A DNA stretch of 64,000 nucleotides, from the NCBI GenBank assembly GCA_910586615.1, contig CAJUJP010000019.1:1-64000 (forward strand), written 5' to 3'. Source of the DNA: an uncultured Lachnospiraceae bacterium. Its GTDB lineage: Bacteria > Bacillota > Clostridia > Lachnospirales > Lachnospiraceae. Position numbers and translations under genes: made by a program. Shown here one piece after another: positions 44,160-53,167 of the stretch. The notes beneath the pieces are model-generated. The model saw nothing but the letters and a program-made list of their open reading frames with translations. It was not told the DNA's origin and did not search any database. Each line of letters opens with the position of its first letter. Position 1 is the stretch's first letter.

Positions 44160-45347
44160 ATGCGGTATCCTAAGTTTTTACAGACAGGCGGAAAGATTGC
44201 TTTTGTGGCGCCATCTTTCGGGTGTGCAACGGAACCATACAAAAGCGGATTTCAGCGTGCTCAGAAGAGATTGCAGGAACAGGGGTTTGGCCTGGAGCTT
44301 GGCCCGAACTGTTATGCAGGAACAGGGGTGGGAATCAGCAATGCGCCGGACAAATGCGGTGAGGAACTGACGGAATATTATTGTAACAAAACGGGTGATT
44401 GCATTATTTCCTGCGGCGGCGGAGAGCTGATGTGTGAAATATTGGATCATGTGGATTTTGGACGGATCGGGGAAGCAGATCCAAAATGGTACATGGGATA
44501 TTCAGATAATACGAATATGACCTTTCTTTTGGCGACGTTGTGTGATACAGCTTCGATCTATGGCCCATGCGCTTCATCTTTCGGCATGGAACCGCTTCAT
44601 CAGTCGCTGGCGGATGCACTGGCGCTATTACAGGGAAAGAAGCTGGTGATGGAAGGCTATGGTGAATGGGAACTGGAATCCCTGAAAGACGAGGAGCATC
44701 CTTTTGTCCCCTACAATCTTACAGAAACGAGCGTTATTAAATATATTCTTCCTGACGGAAGGACGAATATAGAAAGTTTGGCACAGAAGCGACAGGAGGC
44801 CGAGGCAGAAGAAGTGCATTCAGGAAAGGGACGGAGTACCGGGACAGAAGTAGTGCGTTCAGAAGAGAGACAGCGCGCAGAGACTGAGGCGAATCCGGCA
44901 GGACATGATCAGAATGTGGAAATAGATTTTTCCGGCAGACTGCTTGGCGGCTGTGTGGACTGTCTTATAAATCTGCTCGGCACAGAGTATGACAGAGTGA
45001 GAGAATTCACGGAACGGTATAAGGATGACGGAATCATCTGGTTTCTGGAAGCCTGTGATCTGAACCTGATGGGAATCCGTCGTGCTATGTGGCAGATGGA
45101 ACATGCCGGATGGTTTCAGCATTGCAAAGGATTTCTGATCGGCAGACCGCGCACAGGCATGAAGGCGGAAGAATTCGGGATCGATCACTATCAGGCGGCC
45201 TGTGAGATGATCAGGAAATATAATGTGCCTGTGATGATGGATCTTGACATCGGACATCTGCCGCCGATGATGCCTTTGATTTGTGGCAGTATGGCGCAGG
45301 TTGTAAGTGATGGAAGAAAATACCGTGTGGAGATGAATTTACGGTAA
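44160..45347 (+). CDS. S66 family LD-carboxypeptidase / MccF-like peptidase
   Basis: A 395-residue peptidase: GGKIAFVAPSFGC at the start, the nucleophile serine at 115 in MGYSDNTNMTFLL, and the C-terminal catalytic histidine in DLDIGHLPPMMPL. S66 enzymes trim murein tetrapeptides (LdcA) or inactivate microcin C-type compounds (MccF); the GYSDNT form and length resemble the MccF-like branch. Odd feature: between the two domains (residues ~205-252) lies a charged, repetitive insert (QKRQEAEAEEVHSGKGRS, then VVRSEERQRAETEANPAG) coded by imperfect repeats, absent from typical members. It has its own ribosome site (AGGAGG) and no operon partner. Confidence 0.85.
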   Translation: MRYPKFLQTGGKIAFVAPSFGCATEPYKSGFQRAQKRLQEQGFGLELGPNCYAGTGVGISNAPDKCGEELTEYYCNKTGDCIISCGGGELMCEILDHVDFGRIGEADPKWYMGYSDNTNMTFLLATLCDTASIYGPCASSFGMEPLHQSLADALALLQGKKLVMEGYGEWELESLKDEEHPFVPYNLTETSVIKYILPDGRTNIESLAQKRQEAEAEEVHSGKGRSTGTEVVRSEERQRAETEANPAGHDQNVEIDFSGRLLGGCVDCLINLLGTEYDRVREFTERYKDDGIIWFLEACDLNLMGIRRAMWQMEHAGWFQHCKGFLIGRPRTGMKAEEFGIDHYQAACEMIRKYNVPVMMDLDIGHLPPMMPLICGSMAQVVSDGRKYRVEMNLR

Positions 45348-45425
45348 TGGATAGAAATACTATTTAACAGTTGTGATGGTGAAAAATAAAACGAAAAACA
45401 TATCTTGAGAAAGGTGGTATCGTAT

Positions 45426-45599
45426 ATGCTCCCGAACGACCCTGTTATGCTGTTAAGCTTTATCAATTTGAAATTACGTGATTACTATGGAAGTCTGGAT
45501 GCCCTCTGTGACGATTTGGATGCAGACTGTGCAGCAATAGAGGATAAGCTGTCTGCTATTGATTATCATTACGATAAGGAGAAAAACCAGTTTGTCTAA
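45426..45599 (+). CDS. DUF4250 family small protein
   Basis: A 57-residue protein (MLPNDPVMLLSFINLKLRDY, then LDALCDDLDADCAAIEDKLS) that matches the whole of DUF4250, a short acidic family found in Clostridia and of unknown function. ATG 45426 follows AAAGGTGG. Its stop overlaps the start of the iron-sulfur/ASKHA gene. Confidence 0.88.
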   Translation: MLPNDPVMLLSFINLKLRDYYGSLDALCDDLDADCAAIEDKLSAIDYHYDKEKNQFV

Positions 45600-47196
45600 A
45601 ACGATTAAAGTTACGGTTGTTACGGATAACGGAAAACAGAATACAGAATTTGAAGCTGGAAGAGAAGACCCGGTTATTGTGACGCATGATTCATCTGTGA
45701 CGCTGATGTCAACTTTATTGCAAAATCATTTCATCAGCGGCAGTTTCTGTGGCGGGAGAGGGGATTGCGGAAGATGCAGAGTGCAGTTTCTGAAAGGGGC
45801 AGCCATGCCGACAGCCATAGAAAGAAGTGTGATGGAGCCGGAAGAACTGCGTCAGGGTTATCGACTTGCATGTCTTACAAGGCCGAAAGACAACTGTGTC
45901 ATTAAATTGGCATTGACAGATGCTCCTCAAGTTGCAATTGTCTCGGAAATGATAGATGTGACAGAAAGTAGTGACTATATCAGTCAACAAAAGAAAGAGT
46001 CTGAATATCGTAAAACAGATGTTACTGAACCGATCAGCAGCGGAAGGGAGCTTATCATCGCTGTTGATCTCGGAACCACTACCATAGCCATGCAGCTTAT
46101 GGAACTTGAAACCGGAAAAGTCATGGATACTTACTGCGAGATGAATCCTCAGAGATGTTATGGCGCGGATGTGCTGTCCAGGATCAAGGCTTCCTGTGAG
46201 GGATGCAGAGATGAATTGCAGCGTCTGGTGACAGAAATACTGGTGCGGGGTGCGGCCCGGTTTGAGGAATCGGCTTTAAAGAGGCAGGCAGTGATCAGGG
46301 GCATGTGTATTGCGGGCAATACCACGATGGAACATCTTCTTATGGGATACGACGTATCGGCACTGGGGTGCAGCCCCTTTGTACCGGTGGAGAACGGTCT
46401 GCAGGAATACAAGCATCCGGCATGGGATTTTAAGGCATGGCTGGCTCCCGGTATCAGCGCTTTTGTGGGCGGCGACATTGTGGCCGGCCTTTATGCACTG
46501 CATATGCTTTCCTGTTTCGAAGAAAATCAGGCACAATCCGGACAGGTAAAACTTTTGATTGATCTTGGCACAAACGGCGAGATGGCTATAACTGACGGAA
46601 AGCGGATGATTGTCACGGCCACTGCCGCCGGCCCGGCGTTTGAAGGCGGAGCGGGTGCGGGGATCATAGGAAGTGATATGATCGCCTGCACTGCTGCTCT
46701 TTTGCAAAAAGGGGTATTGGATGAGACGGGTCTTCTGGCGGAGCCTTATTTTACAGATGGAGTTATCGCAGGCAGTCCGGCGGTGCGACTGTGCAGTAAA
46801 GATATCAGGGATCTTCAGATGGCCAAGGCGGCAGTGCGTGCAGGTGTGGAGATTTTGTGGGATAAGATGGGAAAACCAGAGATCGGGTGTGTCTATCTGG
46901 CAGGCGGGTTCGGCTATTATCTGGATGTGGAAGCGGCTTTTCGCACAGGTCTTTTACCGGAGCAGATGCGGGGAAGGGTACAGGCGGCAGGCAACACATC
47001 GCTGGCGGGCGCCTTTCGGATGGGACGCGATTTATACCGGAACAGGATTGATGGACAGCGTCTGGATCAATGTCTTTCTTCTATAGAAAATATTAATCTC
47101 GCCAAAGAGGAGCAATTTGAGGCGTTATATATGAAATACATTAATTTTCCGCAATCATTTTCGAAGCCTCCGTATGACGGTGTATGGCATAAGTGA
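45592..47196 (+). CDS. 2Fe-2S ferredoxin / ASKHA-domain activator
   Basis: A 534-residue protein with an N-terminal plant-type 2Fe-2S domain (SGSFCGGRGDCGRCRVQF, then YRLACLTRPKDN: the C-x5-C-x2-C...C set) and a C-terminal ASKHA ATPase domain (IIAVDLGTTTIAMQLMELE, CIAGNTTMEHLLMGYD, LLIDLGTNGEMAITDG). This is the layout of reductive activators of corrinoid proteins and of DUF4445 proteins. The preferred start is TTG 45592 with AAGGAG ten bases upstream, overlapping the DUF4250 stop. No corrinoid protein or methyltransferase lies in the window, so the target is unknown. Its place before a PocR-type sensor kinase hints at a shared substrate. Confidence 0.85.
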   Translation: MSKTIKVTVVTDNGKQNTEFEAGREDPVIVTHDSSVTLMSTLLQNHFISGSFCGGRGDCGRCRVQFLKGAAMPTAIERSVMEPEELRQGYRLACLTRPKDNCVIKLALTDAPQVAIVSEMIDVTESSDYISQQKKESEYRKTDVTEPISSGRELIIAVDLGTTTIAMQLMELETGKVMDTYCEMNPQRCYGADVLSRIKASCEGCRDELQRLVTEILVRGAARFEESALKRQAVIRGMCIAGNTTMEHLLMGYDVSALGCSPFVPVENGLQEYKHPAWDFKAWLAPGISAFVGGDIVAGLYALHMLSCFEENQAQSGQVKLLIDLGTNGEMAITDGKRMIVTATAAGPAFEGGAGAGIIGSDMIACTAALLQKGVLDETGLLAEPYFTDGVIAGSPAVRLCSKDIRDLQMAKAAVRAGVEILWDKMGKPEIGCVYLAGGFGYYLDVEAAFRTGLLPEQMRGRVQAAGNTSLAGAFRMGRDLYRNRIDGQRLDQCLSSIENINLAKEEQFEALYMKYINFPQSFSKPPYDGVWHK

Positions 47197-47389
47197 ATAT
47201 TTGTGCAGGTTTGCTTTTACACCGGCAGAAGAAATGACGGCTTTTGAAACTGCAGATCAGTGCCGGATCAGTGCAGAGAATACAGCTTTGCAGAATCTAT
47301 TGAATGTTTCAGCTTCTCATGATAAACTTGCAATAATTGCTATTTCAGCCAGGAACTGCACAGGGGTGCAGGAAGGGAGAACAGAATAA
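47174..47389 (+). CDS. Possible small protein between ASKHA and regulator genes
   Basis: A 71-codon frame beginning within the end of the ASKHA gene (MTVYGISEYLCRFAFTPAEE, then NTALQNLLNVSASHDKLAII). It fills the gap before the response regulator, and its composition is protein-like, but no ribosome site is clear and no family is recognised. It may be a real small gene or a chance frame. Confidence 0.35.
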   Translation: MTVYGISEYLCRFAFTPAEEMTAFETADQCRISAENTALQNLLNVSASHDKLAIIAISARNCTGVQEGRTE

Positions 47390-47403
47390 GGAGAGAGGGT
47401 AAA

Positions 47404-48264
47404 ATGAAATACAAAATTTTGCTGACGGGTAAGAATGAATCTATCATTGATGATTTTTTTGTACAGATGGACGAAGCTTTTGAAGCTATGACTACATCGC
47501 CGCGGTATGAAGATGTAATCAGACATGTGACTTGTTTTGCACCGGAGGTGTTTGTGTACTGCCTTAGCAATGAGTCGCGGGATGATATTATTCAGATGGT
47601 GAGCGTCAAATCCAAGCTGGACAGGATCAGTCAGGTTCCCATGGTGATCATCGGTACGCAGGAGGATTGTGAGGAGTTTGAAGCCATTGCCGTCAATACG
47701 GCGGATCTGGCTCTGCACAGGCCGGTGTCCGTGAGCACGATTCAGGAAAAGATCATCAGGCTGTTAAAAGAACGCCGGTTTCAGGAAGCGGTGGATGTAC
47801 AGGGCACACAGGCGGCAGAGAGGGCATCTGTGCCGGGCATAAGGGAAAGTGGAAGGCATCCGGCGCAGGCAGGCGGGAGTTCCCAGCGCAGGCACGTGCT
47901 GGTAGTGGACGATAATACCATGATGCTGAAGACCATCAAAGATCATTTGCAAGGTCAATATGACGTGGCGACTGCCATCAATGGCAAAGCTGCCTTGAAA
48001 TTCCTTATGAAAAAGAAGACAGATCTGATCCTGCTGGATTATGAGATGCCGGGAGAAAACGGTGTTGCGGTTATGGAAAAACTCCGTTCCATCAACGGTG
48101 CAAAGGATATACCGATTGTTTTTATAACAGGCGTTACTGATATGAACAAAATTAAGGAGGCGCTTGTTTTAAAGCCCCAGGGTTATCTGCTCAAACCCAT
48201 CGACCGCGATAAACTGCTGGAAAAGATTGCCAGGGTACTGGACAAAACAGAAGCAGGAGAGTAA
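47404..48264 (+). CDS. Response regulator with pseudo-receiver and receiver domains
   Basis: A 286-residue protein. Residues 1-125 have the receiver fold (YKILLTGKNESIIDDFF, PMVIIGTQEDCEEFE) but no phospho-accepting aspartate in the expected place (CFAPEVFVYCLSNESRDD). Residues ~160-280 form a complete receiver: HVLVVDDNTMMLKTIKDHL, the aspartate in DLILLDYEMPGENG, and LLKPIDRDKLLEKI. There is no DNA-binding output domain. It lies directly upstream of the hybrid kinase with its own receiver and HPt domain, so it may be the terminal receiver of that phosphorelay. Confidence 0.82.
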   Translation: MKYKILLTGKNESIIDDFFVQMDEAFEAMTTSPRYEDVIRHVTCFAPEVFVYCLSNESRDDIIQMVSVKSKLDRISQVPMVIIGTQEDCEEFEAIAVNTADLALHRPVSVSTIQEKIIRLLKERRFQEAVDVQGTQAAERASVPGIRESGRHPAQAGGSSQRRHVLVVDDNTMMLKTIKDHLQGQYDVATAINGKAALKFLMKKKTDLILLDYEMPGENGVAVMEKLRSINGAKDIPIVFITGVTDMNKIKEALVLKPQGYLLKPIDRDKLLEKIARVLDKTEAGE

Positions 48265-48339
48265 GCCGTAAAACTGCATGGATTTGAGCATCTGCGGCGC
48301 GGACAAATGAGGAGACAACGGGAAAATAGAGGACAGCAT

Positions 48340-51081
48340 ATGGATATAGACAATGATGTAAAATTGACAGACCTGATTGAACGGCAGGTTTTACAGAGAG
48401 TGCAGGATAATTTTGCAGATATGACCGGCATGGCGGCGCTGATCACGGATGCGGATGGAGTGGCGGTAACAGAGGGATCTAATTTTTCCGAGTTCTGCGG
48501 CGCCTGTACACGAACTACAAAGACAGGCGGTGCACGCTGCAGGCAATGTAATGAAAAAGCTGTGCAGATGGCGCGGGAAAAAGGCGGAGCAGTTACTTAC
48601 TTATGCCATGCGGGAATTATGCATTATGCAGCCCCTATTATGCTGGACAATACGCTGGTGGGGTGCTTTTTAAGCGGGCAGTTTCTTACACAGGAGCCGG
48701 ATTACGATAAAATAAGGGAAATGGCAGTTCAGATCGGCGTGGATGAGGAGCAGTATATTGCGGCAGCGGAAAACCTGCCGGTCAGGGAACAGGGAACGCT
48801 TGACAGCCTTGCGGGATTTCTGTACATGATTACGGATCTTTTGTCCGAGGTGGCATACAATAAGTATCTTGTCCAGCAGGTCAAAAACAATATGAAATTT
48901 AATCTGAAGCGGGTCTTTCAGGCATATGAGGAACTGGAACGATCGGAAAATATGAAATCAGATTTTCTGGCCAATATGAGCCATGAGATCAGGACGCCTA
49001 TGAATGCGGTGATCGGCATGGCGGAAATGGCGCTCAGGGAAGAACTTCCTCCTGTGGCAAAAGACTATATCAAACAGATCAGAATCGCGGGGAGGTCGCT
49101 TCTCGCGATTATTAATGATATTCTGGATTTTTCCAAAATAGAATCCGGCAGAATGGATATCAACGAGGTTATCTATGAGCCTATGTCCATGATTTATGAT
49201 GTGGCTAATATTATCATGACCAGGCTTAAGGACAAGGATGTGGAACTGATTCTTGATGTTGCACCGAATCTGCCTAACAAGCTGTGGGGCGATAATATCA
49301 GGATCAAACAGGTGCTTGTGAATCTGGCAAATAACGCGGCAAAGTTTACCAACCAGGGCAGGATTGTCATGAAGATGGACTACACGAAACTGGCACCGGA
49401 TGAGATCAGCCTGCAGATCAGTGTGGAAGATACCGGAATCGGCATCAAAAAGGAAGACATTGACAAAATTTTCCAGTCCTTTAATCAGGTGGACAGTAAG
49501 CGGAATCGCAATATCGAGGGCACAGGGCTTGGCCTTGCAATCTCCAAGAATCTCCTCACACTGATGAACGGAAATATATGGGTGGAAAGCACTTATGCAA
49601 AAGGGAGCAGATTTGCTTTTATGCTTCCGCAGAAGATTGCGGATGATACGCCTTGCATCGGGATCCGGGAACCGGAAGCTGTTCTTGTGGCAGGACTGCT
49701 TTTTAACCCTTATCTCAAAGAAAGCCTGCGCACGGACGCATCCAGGCTTGGCGTGGAGGACGTGCGGCTGATGACCGAGAGGGAACTGAGCGGGCTTCCG
49801 GAAAGAAAACGGGTGTTTCTTTTTATAGAAAAATGCCTTTTTTCCGAGAGAGTCAAAGCATTTGTGCGGGAACATCCACAAGTTACTTCAATTCTCATCA
49901 TAGATTTCTTTGATAATGCGGACTACGATATCAAGAATCTTCTTGTCATGAAAAAACCGCTCTTTTCCCTGAATATAGCGATGATTTTGAACGGGGAGGA
50001 GTGGCATCTGGATCATGATACGGACGAAAAGCAGTTTGACTTTATCGCGCCGGATGCGGAGATTCTTATCGTGGATGACAATGCCGTAAATCTGACTGTG
50101 GTGGAAGGACTTTTGGAGCCTTTGAAAATGAAGATTGATACGGTGATCAGCGGCAAGGATGCTATCGAGAAGATTTCCCGATTCCAGTATGATATCATTT
50201 TCATGGATCATATGATGCCGGAACTGGATGGCGTGGAGACGACGCATATCATCAGGCGTTTTCACCCGGAGTATGATAATATTCCGATCATAGCCCTTAC
50301 GGCAAATGCTTTGGAGGGAACGAAAGACATGTTTATCCGGGAGGGGATGAATGACTTTGTGGCCAAACCCATTGAGATGAGAATCCTTGCGGCCAAGGTG
50401 AGACAGTGGCTGCCGGATGAAAAGATCCAGCTGGTCTATAATACGATGACTTCTGATAAGGGCATGAAAGAGATCAGCTATCTGGAAGTCGGGGATCTTA
50501 ATGTGAAATTCGCCATGGAGTCGCTGGGCAGTGAGGAGCTGTTCAGAAAGGTGCTGAAGGTTTTTTACCGCAGCATCAGCAAAAAAGCCGGAGTGATCAA
50601 AAGGATGGAAGAACAGGAAGACTGGAACGGATTTACGATCGAGGTTCATGCCCTGAAGAATTCCGCGCGGCAGATCGGTGCACTTTTGCTGGCTGATGAG
50701 GCAGAGGCATTGGAAAAGGCGGGAAATGCGCGGGATGCCGGTGTCATACACGGTCAAACCGACGAACTGTTGCAGCGCTATACCGGTTATTTGGAGACAC
50801 TTGAACCTTTTTGTCAGGATGAGGAAAAGGACGATGTGGAAAAAGAAGATATTTCATATACATTGCTGCAAAGCTTTTTTACGGAAATGAAAGAAGCGGC
50901 GGAAGATCTCGACATGGACAAAATAGAAAACGTGATCCGCAAGATGGAGCGGTATCATTATACAGGCCGGCAGCAGGAACTGTTTCACAGGCTGCGGGAG
51001 GCGGAAGAAGAGATGGATGCAGAGCTTTGCGAAGAGATCATAGGAAGCTGGGAAGAACTTGCGGCCAGTGATATGGCTTGA
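48340..51081 (+). CDS. Hybrid sensor kinase with PocR-type ligand domain, REC and HPt
   Basis: About 913 residues, no membrane segments, so a cytoplasmic sensor. In order: PocR ligand-binding domain (residues ~10-170) with its cysteine set FCGACTRTTKTGGARCRQC and CHAGIMHYAAPIML; coiled linker; HisKA with the histidine in NMSHEIRTPMNAVIGMAEMA; HATPase (LANNAAKFTNQGRIV, GTGLGLAISKNLL); a degenerate receiver-like stretch; a true receiver (AEILIVDDNAVNLTVV, aspartate in IIFMDHMMPELDG); and a C-terminal HPt (IEVHALKNSARQIGALLLAD). ATG 48340 follows AGAGGA; the frame extends to 48307. PocR domains bind small organic ligands such as 1,2-propanediol; the ligand here is unknown. Confidence 0.88.
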   Translation: MDIDNDVKLTDLIERQVLQRVQDNFADMTGMAALITDADGVAVTEGSNFSEFCGACTRTTKTGGARCRQCNEKAVQMAREKGGAVTYLCHAGIMHYAAPIMLDNTLVGCFLSGQFLTQEPDYDKIREMAVQIGVDEEQYIAAAENLPVREQGTLDSLAGFLYMITDLLSEVAYNKYLVQQVKNNMKFNLKRVFQAYEELERSENMKSDFLANMSHEIRTPMNAVIGMAEMALREELPPVAKDYIKQIRIAGRSLLAIINDILDFSKIESGRMDINEVIYEPMSMIYDVANIIMTRLKDKDVELILDVAPNLPNKLWGDNIRIKQVLVNLANNAAKFTNQGRIVMKMDYTKLAPDEISLQISVEDTGIGIKKEDIDKIFQSFNQVDSKRNRNIEGTGLGLAISKNLLTLMNGNIWVESTYAKGSRFAFMLPQKIADDTPCIGIREPEAVLVAGLLFNPYLKESLRTDASRLGVEDVRLMTERELSGLPERKRVFLFIEKCLFSERVKAFVREHPQVTSILIIDFFDNADYDIKNLLVMKKPLFSLNIAMILNGEEWHLDHDTDEKQFDFIAPDAEILIVDDNAVNLTVVEGLLEPLKMKIDTVISGKDAIEKISRFQYDIIFMDHMMPELDGVETTHIIRRFHPEYDNIPIIALTANALEGTKDMFIREGMNDFVAKPIEMRILAAKVRQWLPDEKIQLVYNTMTSDKGMKEISYLEVGDLNVKFAMESLGSEELFRKVLKVFYRSISKKAGVIKRMEEQEDWNGFTIEVHALKNSARQIGALLLADEAEALEKAGNARDAGVIHGQTDELLQRYTGYLETLEPFCQDEEKDDVEKEDISYTLLQSFFTEMKEAAEDLDMDKIENVIRKMERYHYTGRQQELFHRLREAEEEMDAELCEEIIGSWEELAASDMA

Positions 51082-51112
51082 TTTTTCAGTATGATGGCCG
51101 GCTTCGTGATTT

Positions 51113-51380
51113 GCTTATCCGAGTCCGCGAAGCGGATCTCGCAAAGTTATCTGCGAAGTAAATTACTCAAAGTTATCTGCGAAGTAAATTACTCAAAGTT
51201 ATTCTCGAAGCAAATTACTCAAAGTTATTCTCGAAGTAAATTACTCAAAGTTATTTGCGAAGCAAATTACTCAAAGTTATTTGCGAAGCAAATTACTTTT
51301 GGTATTAGGAAATTCTCCGCTTATCCGAGTCCGCGAAGCGGATCTCGCAAAGTTATTTGCGAAGCAAATTACTTTTTTTT
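51113..51380 (+). repeat. GCGAAGC mini-hairpin repeat array
   Basis: A 29-nt leader (51113-51141: GCTTATCCGAG, then TCCGC-GAA-GCGGA, then TCTCG) is followed by six head-to-tail 26-bp units at 51142-51297. Each unit reads CAAAGTTAT, a GAA-looped mini-hairpin, then AAATTACT. Units 1-2 are identical, as are 5-6; units 3-4 differ by one base. After 21 bases the leader recurs at 51319-51347 with a single unit (51348-51373) ending in eight T. The array begins 31 bases after the hybrid kinase stop codon. The final copy looks like an intrinsic terminator. An open frame runs through the array but is judged spurious. Confidence 0.9.
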
Positions 51381-51497
51381 AAGGTTAACTTAAGCTTTCT
51401 CCGATTCTCTTTTAAGGAATCGGTGTTATCCTTTCATTGACAACAAAAAAGGCGGCCGAAAACAAGGCGGCAGAATCGGGAGAAAAGGAGAAAGATC

Positions 51498-52328
51498 ATG
51501 TGGACGAGAAGAGAATTAAAGGAGAAGGCGAAGGCGGCTCTCGGAAGAAATTACTGGAAGATTATGCTTGTGGCTGCACTGGCTGCCGTTTTTTCAGGTG
51601 GAGCAGGATATGCTTCGGGTACGTCATCGAGTGTGAGCAGTGATGTTGCCGGCGTTGTTGCGAAAGGAACTGTCGCGACTATTTCAGAGGCCGGAGAGGA
51701 GCAGGATGATTTTTTTGCGGTGGTGATACCAGAAGAACTTCCTGCGGATGAGACGGCAAAAACAGAACATGCCGGGTTTGATTACGGGACTCAGAGGACG
51801 GTCTATTTTGTAACTGTGGCGGTGGCTTTAATAGTCATTTTTGTTATTTTTGCATCAGTTGTAGTTGCGCTTGTGATGCTGCTGTATAATCCATTTTACG
51901 TGGGGATGCAGCGGTTTATGCTAAAGAGCGTGGATGACCGGGCTCAGATGAAGGAGGTTGCCTACGGCTTTGACCATTCTTACAGGAATGTCGTAAAGAC
52001 TATGTTTCATAGAGATCTGCAGGTATTTCTGTGGGCGATTTTGCTGATTATTCCGGGTATCTATAAGAAATATCAGTACCGCATGGTGTCTTATATTCTG
52101 GCGGAGCATCCGGATATGGATTACAGAGAAGTACTGCAGATGAGCAAGGATATGATGGAGGGTGAGAAATGGAATGCTCTGGTGCTTGACCTTTCTTTTA
52201 TCCCGTGGCATCTGCTTGGAATGATTACATGTGGTATGGTGGAACTGTTCTATGTGAGTCCCTATTACTATCTGACGGATGCGGCATTATACCGCAGAAT
52301 CAGCACAAAGGATGTGGCAGTGGATTAA
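51498..52328 (+). CDS. DUF975 family membrane protein
   Basis: A 276-residue protein with about four membrane segments. The start MWTRRELKEKAKAALGRNYW is the mark of DUF975, as are YNPFYVGMQRFMLKSVDD and IPGIYKKYQYRMVSYILAEH with DMDYREVLQMSKDMMEGEKW. The first outside loop (residues ~38-95, Ser/Ala/Glu-rich) is longer than usual. The family is common in Firmicutes and its function is unknown. ATG 51498 follows AAGGAG. It precedes the two-component genes in the same direction by 116 bases. Confidence 0.85.
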   Translation: MWTRRELKEKAKAALGRNYWKIMLVAALAAVFSGGAGYASGTSSSVSSDVAGVVAKGTVATISEAGEEQDDFFAVVIPEELPADETAKTEHAGFDYGTQRTVYFVTVAVALIVIFVIFASVVVALVMLLYNPFYVGMQRFMLKSVDDRAQMKEVAYGFDHSYRNVVKTMFHRDLQVFLWAILLIIPGIYKKYQYRMVSYILAEHPDMDYREVLQMSKDMMEGEKWNALVLDLSFIPWHLLGMITCGMVELFYVSPYYYLTDAALYRRISTKDVAVD

Positions 52329-52444
52329 GATAATAGCGTTTTGTTCAGGCGGGCGGGAAAGCAAAAGAAAGGGTATGGCCGGAGCTGTGCGGGACGGCCC
52401 GGCTGAACAGAGTGCCCGGATATGGCGGGTGAAAGGCGGAAAAA

Positions 52445-53167
52445 ATGGGATATAAAGTGCTGATAGCAGATGATGAGGCGGAAATCAGGGATGTGTTGCA
52501 TCTATATCTGGAAAAGGACGGCTATGAGGTACTGGAAGCGGCAGACGGCCTGGAAGCCATGGGAAAGATTCAAAAGGAGAAACCGGATCTGGTGATTCTT
52601 GATGTCATGATGCCCGGACTTGATGGATACCGGGTGTTACGGAATATAAGGGAGCATAATAATATACCGGTTATTATGCTGTCGGCAAAGGATACGGATG
52701 CGGACAAAATATTAGGACTGGATCTCGGGGCGGACGATTACATTACAAAGCCTTTCGGGCCGCTGGAAGCAGTTGCCAGAGTCAACTCCAATATACGAAG
52801 ATTCTATTCGCTGGGCGCGGGCGGAGGCAGACAGGAGACTGTGAAAGAACTGACGGTACAGGATCTGCGGCTGGACCTGGAATCCTGTCTGCTGTACCGG
52901 GGTGAGGATATGATCGAACTGACTTCAGTAGAATTCCGGATCATGAAGCTTTTTATGGAAGAGCCAGGAAAAGTGTTCACAAAGCAGCAGATCTATGAAC
53001 AGGGATGGGAAGACGACTATCCTGTGTCGGATAATAACATCATGGTATGCATATCCAAGCTGCGCAGCAAGCTGGAGCATGGCGGCAGAGAATATATCAA
53101 GACGATCCGCGGGCTGGGATACCGGCTGGAAAAGGCAGATGCGGAGAGGAGAGGCAGGCGTCTATGA
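52445..53167 (+). CDS. OmpR/PhoB family response regulator
   Basis: A 240-residue regulator: receiver domain at ~1-120 (KVLIADDEAEIRDVLHLYL, phospho-aspartate in LVILDVMMPGLDGYRVL, YITKPFGPLEAVARV) and winged-helix DNA-binding domain at ~135-232 (IELTSVEFRIMKLFMEEPGK, then VSDNNIMVCISKLRSKLE, IKTIRGLGYRLE). Its stop overlaps the kinase start as ATGA. Together they form a classical two-component system; the neighbouring DUF975 membrane protein may be a target or partner. Confidence 0.93.
   Translation: MGYKVLIADDEAEIRDVLHLYLEKDGYEVLEAADGLEAMGKIQKEKPDLVILDVMMPGLDGYRVLRNIREHNNIPVIMLSAKDTDADKILGLDLGADDYITKPFGPLEAVARVNSNIRRFYSLGAGGGRQETVKELTVQDLRLDLESCLLYRGEDMIELTSVEFRIMKLFMEEPGKVFTKQQIYEQGWEDDYPVSDNNIMVCISKLRSKLEHGGREYIKTIRGLGYRLEKADAERRGRRL

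Noticed and set aside
48958..49881. Long antisense frames within the hybrid kinase gene
   Set aside because: They mirror conserved kinase domains on the other strand; no motifs of their own.
51142..51297. CRISPR array
   Set aside because: The 26-bp units are head to tail with no spacers, and no cas gene is present.
51091..51393. 100-codon frame running through the hairpin repeat array
   Set aside because: The frame exists only because the 26-bp units happen to lack stops; the protein would repeat every three units (78 bases), has no ribosome site and no family.
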